DNA of 50,414 nucleotides from an uncultured Bacilli bacterium. GTDB taxonomy: Bacteria; Bacillota_I; Bacilli_A; RF39; UBA660. The notes under the pieces were generated by a model. That model was given only the letters and a program-made list of their open reading frames with translations. It was not told the origin of the DNA and made no database searches. Both the position numbers and the translations under genes were made by a program. The stretch lies in NCBI GenBank assembly GCA_934168005.1, contig CAKPMN010000005.1, forward strand, positions 1 to 50,414, given 5' to 3'. Shown here in pieces: positions 23,595 to 31,648 of this stretch (position 1 is the stretch's first letter; each line of letters begins with the position of its first letter).

Positions 23595-25562
23595 GATTAA
23601 TTCTTCTTTAGTCATTTTATCATAATTTTCAATACCTTTTTCACGAGCTAAATCTTGTAATTCTTCCAATGTTAAATCTTGCATAGAAGCTTCTTTAAAA
23701 TCGCTAGAATCTATTTCATTATCGTCATCAGGCATGCATCCATTTTCAACTAAATATTCAATCTGTTCTTTAGTCAAAGTTTCATGTTCTAATAAAGCAT
23801 TAGCAATCAAATCTAATAATTTCTTATTATCTTTTATTATTTTTGTAGCCTTAGAATAACATTCATCTATAATCTTTCTCATTTCTTGATCTATTTCATA
23901 AGCAACTTGACTAGAAAAGTTACGACTTTTATTATAATCTCTTCCTAAGAAAACGCTTCCTTCTTGTGTTTCAAGTTGTAATAATCCCAATGAGGACATT
24001 CCATATTCAGTTACCATAGCACGAGCTATTTTAGTTGCTCTTTCTATATCATTTTGAGCACCAGTAGTAACTTCATCAAACATTATCTCTTCAGCTATTC
24101 TACCGCCTAAATAACCACATATTGACTCTAATAGTTCTGTCTTTGTTGATAAGAATGTTTCTTCCTTTGGTAACATCATATTATATCCACCGGCATTACC
24201 TCTAGGTATAATTGTTACCTTTTGAACAACATTAGCATGTTCTAATTTTATACCAATAACAGCATGGCCTGCCTCATGATATGCCACTATTCTCTTTTCT
24301 TTATCAGTATATTTTTTAGTTTTTTTAGCAGGTCCCATCATAACTCTATCATGAGCCTCATCTATTTCTGTCATAGAAATAGCATTCTTATTAGCACGTA
24401 CGGCAAGCAATGCTGCCTCATTTAATAAGTTTTCAAGATCAGCACCACTAAATCCAACAGTTCTTTGAGCTATATTTTTTAAACTTACTGTTTTATCAAA
24501 AATTTTATTTTTAGCATGAACTGCAAGTATTTCTTCACGAGCCTTTGCATCAGGCAATCCTACTTGTACTTGACGGTCAAACCTTCCAGGTCTAAGTAAT
24601 GCAGGGTCTAATACATCTGGTCTATTTGTTGCAGCCATAATTATTATTCCTTCGTTTTCTCCAAAACCGTCCATTTCAGTTAATAATTGGTTTAAAGTTT
24701 GCTCACGTTCATCATGACCTCCACCTAAACCAGCACCTCTTTGGCGACCAACCGCATCTATCTCATCGATAAATATTAAACATGGAGCATTATGTTTTGC
24801 CTGTTTAAACATATCACGTACACGTGATGCACCAACACCTACAAATAATTCCACAAAATCAGAACCACTTATAAAATAAAATGGAACATCAGCTTCACCA
24901 GCAACCGCTCTTGCAAGTAATGTTTTACCAGTTCCAGGAGGACCTACTAATAAAACACCTTTTGGAATACGAGCCCCAAGTCTTTGAAATTTTTTAGGAT
25001 CCTTTAAGAAATCTATTAATTCTTTTACTTCTTCTTTTTCTTCAGTTAAACCAGCAACTTTATCAAAGTTAACTTTTCTAGCATCTTCATTAAGTCTAGC
25101 ACGACTCTTACCAAAATCCATTGATTTATTTGCGTTATTCATCTGTCTAGTTACAAAGAAGAAACCAAAACCAACTATAATGATAAGTGGTAAAACATTT
25201 AATACAAATTGTAATAAAGTACTAGATGAAGGGTCAGCAACTGTATTTACAGTATAATTATATTTTTCTTGACCATTTAAAATTTTAGAGACAAACTCTT
25301 CAGCTAAAGGAGCTCTAAAGAAAAATGATTCTTTGTTTTTATAAGATTTTAAAGTACCTGTTATTTCATATACATTACCACTAACTCTAGGAGTTAATGT
25401 TACTTCTTTAACATTCTCTTTTTCCATTTCACTCATAAACTCATCATAAGTTATAAAATTAACTTTTTTATTCATAGCAGAAACGAAATATAAAATGCCA
25501 ATCATGATAATTCCTATCAAAACATATGACATTACTGTTCTTTTTAGTGTCTTTTTATTCAT
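23577..25562 (-). CDS. ftsH: ATP-dependent zinc metalloprotease FtsH, with Rho_N-like tail
   Basis: Membrane-bound AAA+ protease for damaged and regulatory proteins. 661 residues: TM helix about 10-29, periplasmic-type domain, TM2 about 121-138, AAA core with GPPGTGKT at 207-214 and FIDEID near 264-269, SRH, and the zinc protease motif HEAGH at 429-433. The family usually ends in a short disordered tail; here residues about 630-659 (TLEELQDLAREKGIENYDKM...) match the Rho_N/SAP-like helix-extended-helix pattern. Start at 25562 with GGGAGAG 6 bases ahead; hprT is missing between tilS and ftsH. Confidence 0.96.
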   Translation of the reverse strand: MNKKTLKRTVMSYVLIGIIMIGILYFVSAMNKKVNFITYDEFMSEMEKENVKEVTLTPRVSGNVYEITGTLKSYKNKESFFFRAPLAEEFVSKILNGQEKYNYTVNTVADPSSSTLLQFVLNVLPLIIIVGFGFFFVTRQMNNANKSMDFGKSRARLNEDARKVNFDKVAGLTEEKEEVKELIDFLKDPKKFQRLGARIPKGVLLVGPPGTGKTLLARAVAGEADVPFYFISGSDFVELFVGVGASRVRDMFKQAKHNAPCLIFIDEIDAVGRQRGAGLGGGHDEREQTLNQLLTEMDGFGENEGIIIMAATNRPDVLDPALLRPGRFDRQVQVGLPDAKAREEILAVHAKNKIFDKTVSLKNIAQRTVGFSGADLENLLNEAALLAVRANKNAISMTEIDEAHDRVMMGPAKKTKKYTDKEKRIVAYHEAGHAVIGIKLEHANVVQKVTIIPRGNAGGYNMMLPKEETFLSTKTELLESICGYLGGRIAEEIMFDEVTTGAQNDIERATKIARAMVTEYGMSSLGLLQLETQEGSVFLGRDYNKSRNFSSQVAYEIDQEMRKIIDECYSKATKIIKDNKKLLDLIANALLEHETLTKEQIEYLVENGCMPDDDNEIDSSDFKEASMQDLTLEELQDLAREKGIENYDKMTKEELIKELED

Positions 25563-25576
25563 TTGCATCTCTCCCA

Positions 25577-26890
25577 TCAGTAATACGTTAGTATTATATC
25601 ACAATTACAATCTTTTTCAATATCAAATTTAGATTTCTTAAGACCGGGTAGCCAAAGTATATTATCATTATTATCTACCAAAATAGGCCAACTATCTCTT
25701 AAGTTTTTTGGAATCTTCATATCAGTAAAAATGTCATTTATCTTCTTCATACCTTCCATATTCTTTACTGTCATCTTGTCCCCATTCTTTCTGGTTCTAA
25801 TTCTCAAAGGAAAGTTTATATCTTTGTTAGATAATCTACAATAATAATTTGTATTATACTCACTAGCATCTATTTTTTCTATGAATTTTCCATTTGGTAA
25901 AGAAGCTTTATCTTTAAATTCAAAATTATATTCATGAATATCTGTTTTTTTACTTAAAAAAAGTATATCTCCATTTTTATTAAAAAGTATATTATTGGGT
26001 AGAATTACTATACTATTATACTTATTTAATGAAGAAAAAATAATATTAATATGCTTATCAGTAATCATGTAAATATTATCTTCATAAAAATTATAGAGCA
26101 AATTCATAATTATCCGTTTTTGAAGATAAAAAGGTAACTTAATAAGTTCTGAAAAAAACACTTCATTCTTGTTATAAACAATACCATCATACTTTTTTAT
26201 CTCGTCCAATATATAATTCTCGGTTTCTAATAGTTTTTTACTAAAATCCAAAAACTTTAAGTGAACTAAACTATTTTCTGACTTTAAATAAGGTAGTATA
26301 TTAATACGATATCTATTCCTAGTATAATTGATATTTTTATTTGAACTATCTACTACATATTTTATATTTTTTTGATTTAAATATTCAATTAAAGATTCTT
26401 TAGTTTCTGACAAAAAAGGACGAATTATTTTATAATTTTTTCGATTAGAGCATTCAGCTATACCAGAGTACCCTTTCAAAGTTGAACCTCTAACTATTCT
26501 CATCAATATTGATTCAATCAAATCATCTCCATGGTGAGCTGTAAATAAATATTTAGCATTATATTTTTTAACAACATCATCAAAGAAAGTATATCTTTTT
26601 TCACGGGCATCAGCTTCGCTAAATCTCTCGCTTTTATATTCTAATAGTTCTTTATATTCAAAAGTAACATTATTTTTTAAGCAGAATTCCTTTACATAAA
26701 TAGCTTCAGAATCACTTTCAAGACGAATTTTATGATTCACATGAGCACATATTATAGTAATTGGAATTTTTCTTCTAAACTCCAACATAGTTTGAAGTAA
26801 AGCCATTGAGTCTGGACCACCACTTACCGCTAAAACAACTGTATCATTTTTTTCTAAATACTTCAAAAGACATTCATTTACTTTTTTCAT
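25577..26890 (-). CDS. tilS: tRNA(Ile)-lysidine synthase
   Basis: ATP-dependent enzyme that turns C34 of the AUA-reading tRNA-Ile into lysidine, needed to decode AUA. 437 residues. PP-loop SGGPDSMAL near 23-31, then HVNHKIR and AHHGDDLIES; the C-terminal part has the TilS-C-type NGDKMTVKN. ATA codons are abundant in this AT-rich genome, so the gene should be essential. Next to ftsH, as in Bacillus. Confidence 0.95.
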   Translation of the reverse strand: MKKVNECLLKYLEKNDTVVLAVSGGPDSMALLQTMLEFRRKIPITIICAHVNHKIRLESDSEAIYVKEFCLKNNVTFEYKELLEYKSERFSEADAREKRYTFFDDVVKKYNAKYLFTAHHGDDLIESILMRIVRGSTLKGYSGIAECSNRKNYKIIRPFLSETKESLIEYLNQKNIKYVVDSSNKNINYTRNRYRINILPYLKSENSLVHLKFLDFSKKLLETENYILDEIKKYDGIVYNKNEVFFSELIKLPFYLQKRIIMNLLYNFYEDNIYMITDKHINIIFSSLNKYNSIVILPNNILFNKNGDILFLSKKTDIHEYNFEFKDKASLPNGKFIEKIDASEYNTNYYCRLSNKDINFPLRIRTRKNGDKMTVKNMEGMKKINDIFTDMKIPKNLRDSWPILVDNNDNILWLPGLKKSKFDIEKDCNCDIILTYY

Positions 26891-26898
26891 ATTTGCTC

Positions 26899-27549
26899 CT
26901 ACCAGTTTATCTTTTCCATACCATTTTTTTCTAAAAACTCATTTGTTTTAGAAAAAGGCTTACTTCCAAAAAAACCACGGTTTGCAGATAAAGGTGATGG
27001 ATGGACACTTTCTAAAATTAAATGTTTCTTATTTTTTATTAATTCCTTTTTACTCCTAGCATAGCTTCCCCATAATATAAATACCATAGGCTCTTCTCTT
27101 TCGCCCAATTTTTCTATTATTTTATCTGTAAATATTTCCCAGCCTTTGCCCTTATGAGACAGAGGTGTATCTCTAACAACAGTCATTATTGAATTTAAAA
27201 GAAGCACACCTTCTAAAGCCCAATCGGTAAGATCTGTCTTAGTTCTTTTTATACCTAAATCACTATAAAGTTCTTTAAATATATTAGCTAAACTCGGTGG
27301 CATCTTAACACCTTCTTTAACAGAAAAAGAAAGACCATGAGCTTCCATATCTCCATGATATGGATCCTGTCCTAAAATTACAACTTTAACCTGATCATAA
27401 TCAGTATATCTTAACGCATTAAAAATGTCTTTGTACTCAGGAAATATTCTTTTACTTTTATATTCACTTTTAACAAAAATACCTAAGTTTTTAAAATATT
27501 CTTTTTTAAATTCATCCCTAAGTACAACATCCCATTTTTTGTTAATCAT
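26899..27549 (-). CDS. ung: Uracil-DNA glycosylase
   Basis: Removes uracil from DNA (family 1). 216 residues. Motif A GQDPYHG (catalytic Asp), GVLLLNSIMTV and motif B HPSPLSANRGFFG (His) all intact. The ATG at 27549 follows GAGGTGAG; the frame start at 27570 would lie ahead of the predicted transcript. Upstream is its own promoter, which sits after the symporter terminator. Confidence 0.97.
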   Translation of the reverse strand: MINKKWDVVLRDEFKKEYFKNLGIFVKSEYKSKRIFPEYKDIFNALRYTDYDQVKVVILGQDPYHGDMEAHGLSFSVKEGVKMPPSLANIFKELYSDLGIKRTKTDLTDWALEGVLLLNSIMTVVRDTPLSHKGKGWEIFTDKIIEKLGEREEPMVFILWGSYARSKKELIKNKKHLILESVHPSPLSANRGFFGSKPFSKTNEFLEKNGMEKINW

Positions 27550-27570
27550 AAAGCTCACCTCATTTGCCAT

Positions 27571-27599
27571 ATTATAACACTTATATTATTGATAGTAAA
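27571..27599 (-). promoter_or_regulatory. Promoter of ung
   Basis: Minus-strand TTTACT (27594-27599), 17-base spacer, TATAAT (27571-27576) preceded by TGT. It begins three bases from the symporter terminator. Confidence 0.7.
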
Positions 27600-27601
27600 T
27601 T

Positions 27602-27622
27602 AAAAAAACCATTGCTGGTTTT
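27602..27622 (-). terminator. Terminator of the symporter gene
   Basis: Seven-base stem AAAACCA/TGGTTTT followed by T residues; its first bases overlap the TAA of the symporter gene. Confidence 0.75.
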
Positions 27623-28883
27623 ACTTATCTTTTTTTTCTAAACAATATAATGAATATAAATTAACAAGCATCAGTATAGCTGTAGATAAATCAACTAAAT
27701 ACCACATTAAACTTGAAGAAATAATAGAACTTATAACAATCATAATTATTGTAATAATTATTAAGAATACTTTTTGTTGGTAACTTTTTCCTATATTCAT
27801 AAATTTTAATGAAACTAGTGAATCATAATACCCAGTTAGTATAGTTGAAAATGAGCATAAAAATATAAATAGAAGAAGAAATATTCCACCTAAATTTTTA
27901 AAATGATATGAAAATGCAAAAAATGCAATTTCAATGCCATTAGCATCATTAATATATATACTTTTATATGGAGATAAGAGAATTAAAAAAGCTGTAATAG
28001 TACAAATAACCAGTGTAGTAACAGATACCCCAATCATTTGTAGATAACCATCTGATTCAGGACTTTTAGAATTTGATGCCGATGCAGTTATACTACCTGT
28101 TCCAAGTCCAACTTCTGATGAAAATATTCCTCTTTGAACTCCAATTATGAGAGTATATAAAAAGGAAGAAAAAAATGGTTTTATATTAAATGCATCAGTT
28201 AAAATCAACTTAATAATATCAAAAATCTTATCATTATTAATTAATAATATATAGGTAGAAATTATTAAATAGAAAAATAACATAAAAGGAACTATTTTAG
28301 CTGTAGCCTTTGAAATAGAAAAAACATCACCAATAACTACTATAAGAGTTAAAAAAGCAATTATTAAACCAATAAGTACTTTAGAGCTCGAGAAAACTAA
28401 ATTAATAGATTTAGCTATTGTATTTACCTGTATTCCTAAAAATCCTATTATAAAGCTTAAAAATATTAAGAAAGCATATAGTTTAGATAACTTTATTTTT
28501 CCTAACCCTTTTAAAATATAAAAACTTGGTCCCCCAACATACTCATTCTTTACTTTTTCTTTATAAAAACTCCCGTAATAAGTTTCTAAATAAGCTATAG
28601 GAAGAGATAAAATACTAATAATCCACATCCAAAAAATTGAACCTGCTCCACCTAAATAAATAGCTAGAGCCATACCAGCAACGCTTCCAACACCAATTCT
28701 ACCTGCTAATGTTAACATCAAAGTTTTAAAAGGTGAAATTCCTGCCGAATCACTTGATTTACTAAAGCTTTTAAAATATTTTGAAAATTTAAACTGAACA
28801 AAATCTAATTTAAAAGTAAAGTATATACTAAGCAATAACATAATAGCGGTAATTAAAGCCCATAATATTTTTATAATATTCAT
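27621..28883 (-). CDS. Sodium:alanine/glycine symporter (AGCS family)
   Basis: Sodium-coupled amino-acid uptake protein of 420 residues with about ten hydrophobic segments. AGCS landmarks: SPFKTLMLTLAGRIGVGSVAGMALAI (sodium/substrate region), GGAGSIFWMWIISIL, and the SSEVGLGTGSITASAS stretch. Substrate cannot be told from sequence. Shorter than many AGCS members, mainly at the ends. The AGGTG ribosome site lies in the rsmA terminator arm. Confidence 0.92.
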   Translation of the reverse strand: MNIIKILWALITAIMLLLSIYFTFKLDFVQFKFSKYFKSFSKSSDSAGISPFKTLMLTLAGRIGVGSVAGMALAIYLGGAGSIFWMWIISILSLPIAYLETYYGSFYKEKVKNEYVGGPSFYILKGLGKIKLSKLYAFLIFLSFIIGFLGIQVNTIAKSINLVFSSSKVLIGLIIAFLTLIVVIGDVFSISKATAKIVPFMLFFYLIISTYILLINNDKIFDIIKLILTDAFNIKPFFSSFLYTLIIGVQRGIFSSEVGLGTGSITASASNSKSPESDGYLQMIGVSVTTLVICTITAFLILLSPYKSIYINDANGIEIAFFAFSYHFKNLGGIFLLLFIFLCSFSTILTGYYDSLVSLKFMNIGKSYQQKVFLIIITIIMIVISSIISSSLMWYLVDLSTAILMLVNLYSLYCLEKKDK

Positions 28884-28885
28884 TT

Positions 28886-28917
28886 AAAAACACCTATTTC
28901 ATTTTATGAAATAAGTG
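28886..28917 (-). terminator. Terminator between rsmA and the symporter gene
   Basis: Eleven-base arms with one mismatch (28891-28901 with 28907-28917) and a UUUUU run on the minus strand, seven bases after the rsmA stop. The downstream arm includes the symporter ribosome site, so read-through coupling is possible. Confidence 0.75.
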
Positions 28918-28923
28918 CTTTAC

Positions 28924-29754
28924 TTATGAAAGTTCGTTAGCGATATCAACGAAAACATCTATAGGTAATTCTTCAGCTCTAGTCATCAAGCTAAACGAAT
29001 ATTTATTTAAAACTTTTTCTATTTTTTCTAAATCATAATCTTTTAGGTTATTTCTTAACGTCTTTCTCTTTTGAGAAAAGGCCTTTCTAATTAATTCAAA
29101 AAATAAGTTTTCATCTTTAACAAAATATTTAGTATTCTTTTTAGAAAATTCCATTATTACACTATCAACATTTGGTTTAGGTAAAAAAACGTTTCGTGAA
29201 ACATTCATCAGTTTTTTAATGTCAAAATAATAGTTTAAATATATAGTCAAAGATCCATAACTTTTCGTCTTTGGAACAGCTTTAAATCTATCTCCTACTT
29301 CTTTTTGAACCATAATAACTATTTTATCAACAGGTATTTTATCAGATATAAACTTTTCTATTATTGGAGTAGTAATATAATATGGTAAATTAGCTACAAC
29401 ATACAATTTTTTATAATCTTCATTTGCTAAATCTTTTAATACATCTCTCTTTAAAAAATCTTCATATATAATATCAACATTATCAAAATCATGTAAATTT
29501 GTTGATAATATTTCTTTTAATGTAGTATCAATCTCATAACAAATTACTTTCTTGGCGCGTGATGCAAGCTTATATGTTAACGAACCAGCTCCAGGTCCAA
29601 CTTCTATTACCAAAGTATCTTTGTCTAAATTAATAAGGTTCAAAGTATTTTCTATTATATTTTCATCAATTATAAAATTTTGGCCAAATTTCTTTTTAAA
29701 ATTAAAACTATTTTCATTTAAAAAAGAACTCATTTCTTTTGGAGAATACTTCAT
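28924..29754 (-). CDS. rsmA: 16S rRNA dimethyladenosine transferase
   Basis: Dimethylates A1518 and A1519 of 16S rRNA in late 30S assembly; loss gives kasugamycin resistance. 276 residues: FGQNFIIDENI start, SAM site EVGPGAGSLT near 50-59, catalytic NLPYYITTPI near 120. Its own promoter overlaps the previous terminator; the ribosome site is GGTGAT. The Bacillus gene rnmV is absent next to it. Confidence 0.97.
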   Translation of the reverse strand: MKYSPKEMSSFLNENSFNFKKKFGQNFIIDENIIENTLNLINLDKDTLVIEVGPGAGSLTYKLASRAKKVICYEIDTTLKEILSTNLHDFDNVDIIYEDFLKRDVLKDLANEDYKKLYVVANLPYYITTPIIEKFISDKIPVDKIVIMVQKEVGDRFKAVPKTKSYGSLTIYLNYYFDIKKLMNVSRNVFLPKPNVDSVIMEFSKKNTKYFVKDENLFFELIRKAFSQKRKTLRNNLKDYDLEKIEKVLNKYSFSLMTRAEELPIDVFVDIANELS

Positions 29755-29769
29755 AAAATCACCAAAGTT

Positions 29770-29798
29770 ATTATAATTTATAGTACTTAAAAAAGCAA
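29770..29798 (-). promoter_or_regulatory. Promoter of rsmA, sharing bases with a terminator
   Basis: Minus-strand TTGCTT (29793-29798), 17-base spacer, TATAAT (29770-29775). The -35 hexamer is part of the descending arm of the terminator before it. Confidence 0.75.
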
Positions 29799-29815
29799 GT
29801 CATAACTAACTTGCT
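29788..29815 (-). terminator. Terminator of the wall-hydrolase gene
   Basis: Seven-base stem AGCAAGT/ACTTGCT with an eight-base loop holding the TAG stop (29806-29808), followed by T residues. Confidence 0.8.
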
Positions 29816-30537
29816 CGTATCTTATTTATATAACCATTTACCTTTTGAGCCCAAGTAGTACTAGCGGCATACTTAGAGTTCATATCTTCTGCTGTCTTTA
29901 ATCCATAATCATAATAATTAACTTTAATATTCTTAATAAATTTTTGGATTCCTTCTTCTAGAGTATCAAAAGATAAAGGTCCATTATTACCCATCATTCC
30001 ACCAACATTGTGTTTTGTTTTTACTAAATTACTACAAGAACTACTACAACCAGTTTCATGCAATGAAATTGCAACAGCTAAATAGGGGTCAACCCCATAT
30101 TCGATTGCATACTTAGCATATATACTACCTGTTCCAGATAAAGTTGATTTCAAATTCTTATTTAATTTTGCACTAAGTTGAGACATAGTAAGTCCATCAT
30201 AAACAATAGGTTCTACAACCAAAGGAGTAGTTTTCTTAGTACCTTTAATCCTAACTTCAGGGACCATTGTTTGAATAGTTATATCATCATTACCAATCTG
30301 ATAAACAAGACCATTAACACCTTTTGTTTCAATTCTTGTCTTACCTGTCTCTAATGATGAGTCCTCTTTTGTAACAGTTGTATAATTAACAACTGTCGCA
30401 ACAATACTAGAGTCCTTATCCAAATTATTATTATAATTTAAAACATCCGTTACTTCTTGACTAGAACTAATTGGGCAAACTGTTACAAAAAACAAGCTGA
30501 CCCATTTTCCAAGTAACTCAAGTAAATAAAAGTTCAT
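29806..30537 (-). CDS. Putative exported glucosaminidase with G5-like segment (YabE position)
   Basis: 243 residues with a hydrophobic N-terminus (about 3-24), probably a signal peptide or anchor. Residues about 50-80 (TKEDSSLETGKTRIETKGVNG) resemble a G5 domain. The C-terminal half is a lysozyme/glucosaminidase-like fold: GVDPYLAVAISLHETGCSSSC, with the likely catalytic Glu in HETG, then a KTKHNVGGMMG loop. It sits between rsmA and tatD, the place of yabE in Bacillus, which also joins G5 and a wall-cleaving domain. Likely a peptidoglycan hydrolase; bond cleaved not known. Confidence 0.75.
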   Translation of the reverse strand: MNFYLLELLGKWVSLFFVTVCPISSSQEVTDVLNYNNNLDKDSSIVATVVNYTTVTKEDSSLETGKTRIETKGVNGLVYQIGNDDITIQTMVPEVRIKGTKKTTPLVVEPIVYDGLTMSQLSAKLNKNLKSTLSGTGSIYAKYAIEYGVDPYLAVAISLHETGCSSSCSNLVKTKHNVGGMMGNNGPLSFDTLEEGIQKFIKNIKVNYYDYGLKTAEDMNSKYAASTTWAQKVNGYINKIRAS

Positions 30538-30572
30538 TAATTCACCTCTATTATCACTAGGATACTAAATAA

Positions 30573-30601
30573 ATTTTATCATATTCAAAAATTCAAGTCA
30601 A
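30573..30601 (-). promoter_or_regulatory. Promoter of the wall-hydrolase gene
   Basis: Minus-strand TTGACT (30596-30601), 17-base spacer, TAAAAT (30573-30578) preceded by TGA. It lies over the last codons of tatD. Confidence 0.7.
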
Positions 30602-31337
30602 ATAGTCTTTTTGCATTATCCTCTGTAATACTTAAAACATCACCTAAATCAATGCCTTTTATTTCAGATATTTTTTCTGCTACATATATAATATTATATG
30701 GTTCATTTCTAGTTCCTCTTAATGGAACAGGAGCTAGATATGGACTATCTGTTTCTAATAATATTCTAGAAATATCCATATATTCAACTACTTCTTTCAT
30801 TTTACGATTATTTTTAAAAGTTAATACTCCACCTATTCCAAACATCAAATTAAATTTTAAAAGTTGTTTAGCAGCTTCTAGACTATATCCAAAACAATGC
30901 ATAACAATTTTAGAATTTTGACATTCTTTATTCAAAATATCTAATGTATCAAGATATGCATCTCTAGAATGAATAACAATAGGTTTATTATATTTATTGG
31001 CAATTCGTATTTGATTGATAAATATTTCTTTTTGTCTATCACTATTTTCTTTTGTAAAATGATAATCAAGTCCTATCTCACCTATACCTATAATTTTATC
31101 ATGTGACACGTTTTCTTCTAAAAATGTGTAAAAGCTCTCGTCAAACTTGTCTATTTCTTCTGGTTGAAAACCTATAACACCATATACGTTAGGATATTTG
31201 TCAACTAATTCTATAACTTCAATAGAAGAATCTAAATCATATCCTGATACAATAATTTTATTATTACCCATTCTTTCTAGTACTTTATCTAAATCCGGAT
31301 AATTTTTTCTTTCTAAATGACAATGTGTATCAATCAT
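30585..31337 (-). CDS. tatD: TatD-family metal-dependent nuclease
   Basis: TIM-barrel metal hydrolase of 250 residues acting on DNA ends. Metal ligands visible: MIDTHCHLE at the start (HxH), GEIGLDYH (Glu), VIHSRDA (His), KIVMHCFG (His) and LETDSPYL (Asp). Complete. In the metG-tatD pair seen in Bacillus (metS-yabD). Confidence 0.95.
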   Translation of the reverse strand: MIDTHCHLERKNYPDLDKVLERMGNNKIIVSGYDLDSSIEVIELVDKYPNVYGVIGFQPEEIDKFDESFYTFLEENVSHDKIIGIGEIGLDYHFTKENSDRQKEIFINQIRIANKYNKPIVIHSRDAYLDTLDILNKECQNSKIVMHCFGYSLEAAKQLLKFNLMFGIGGVLTFKNNRKMKEVVEYMDISRILLETDSPYLAPVPLRGTRNEPYNIIYVAEKISEIKGIDLGDVLSITEDNAKRLFDLNF

Positions 31338-31376
31338 ATTTCACCTCACAAAAAAATTATATCATATAAGATATAA

Positions 31377-31532
31377 TTAATTATGTCTTTTTATCCAAAT
31401 AACTCTTACAACTGTTACAACCACACAAACTAAATAACCAGCATCAATATAATTCTTATATACTATCGCATTATGTAAACATAAACAACATAAAATGAAG
31501 CACAAAGCATAAGCACACTGCCTACCAGTCAT
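31377..31532 (-). CDS. Possible small cysteine-rich membrane protein
   Basis: A 51-residue frame in the 311-base gap between tatD and metG. It reads MTGRQCAYALCFILCCLCLHN..., then a second hydrophobic stretch and a basic end (RVIWIKRHN). Five cysteines in the first third. A TTG two codons upstream has GGGG ahead and may be the real start. A TATAAT lies just upstream. I recognise no family, and the frame may be chance. Confidence 0.35.
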   Translation of the reverse strand: MTGRQCAYALCFILCCLCLHNAIVYKNYIDAGYLVCVVVTVVRVIWIKRHN

Positions 31533-31577
31533 TTTCAAAATTATACCCCATTTCTAACAAGATAACTATACCACATA

Positions 31578-31611
31578 CAAAAAAAGAAGAAAATAGTATT
31601 TCTTCTTTTTT
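31578..31611 (-). terminator. Terminator of metG
   Basis: Stem of about 13 bases (31580-31592 with 31599-31611) of A/G against T/C residues and a run of T on the minus strand, 37 bases after the metG stop. Confidence 0.75.
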
Positions 31612-31648
31612 CTTTGACAAATACCGACATTTTACATAAAAATGTAAA

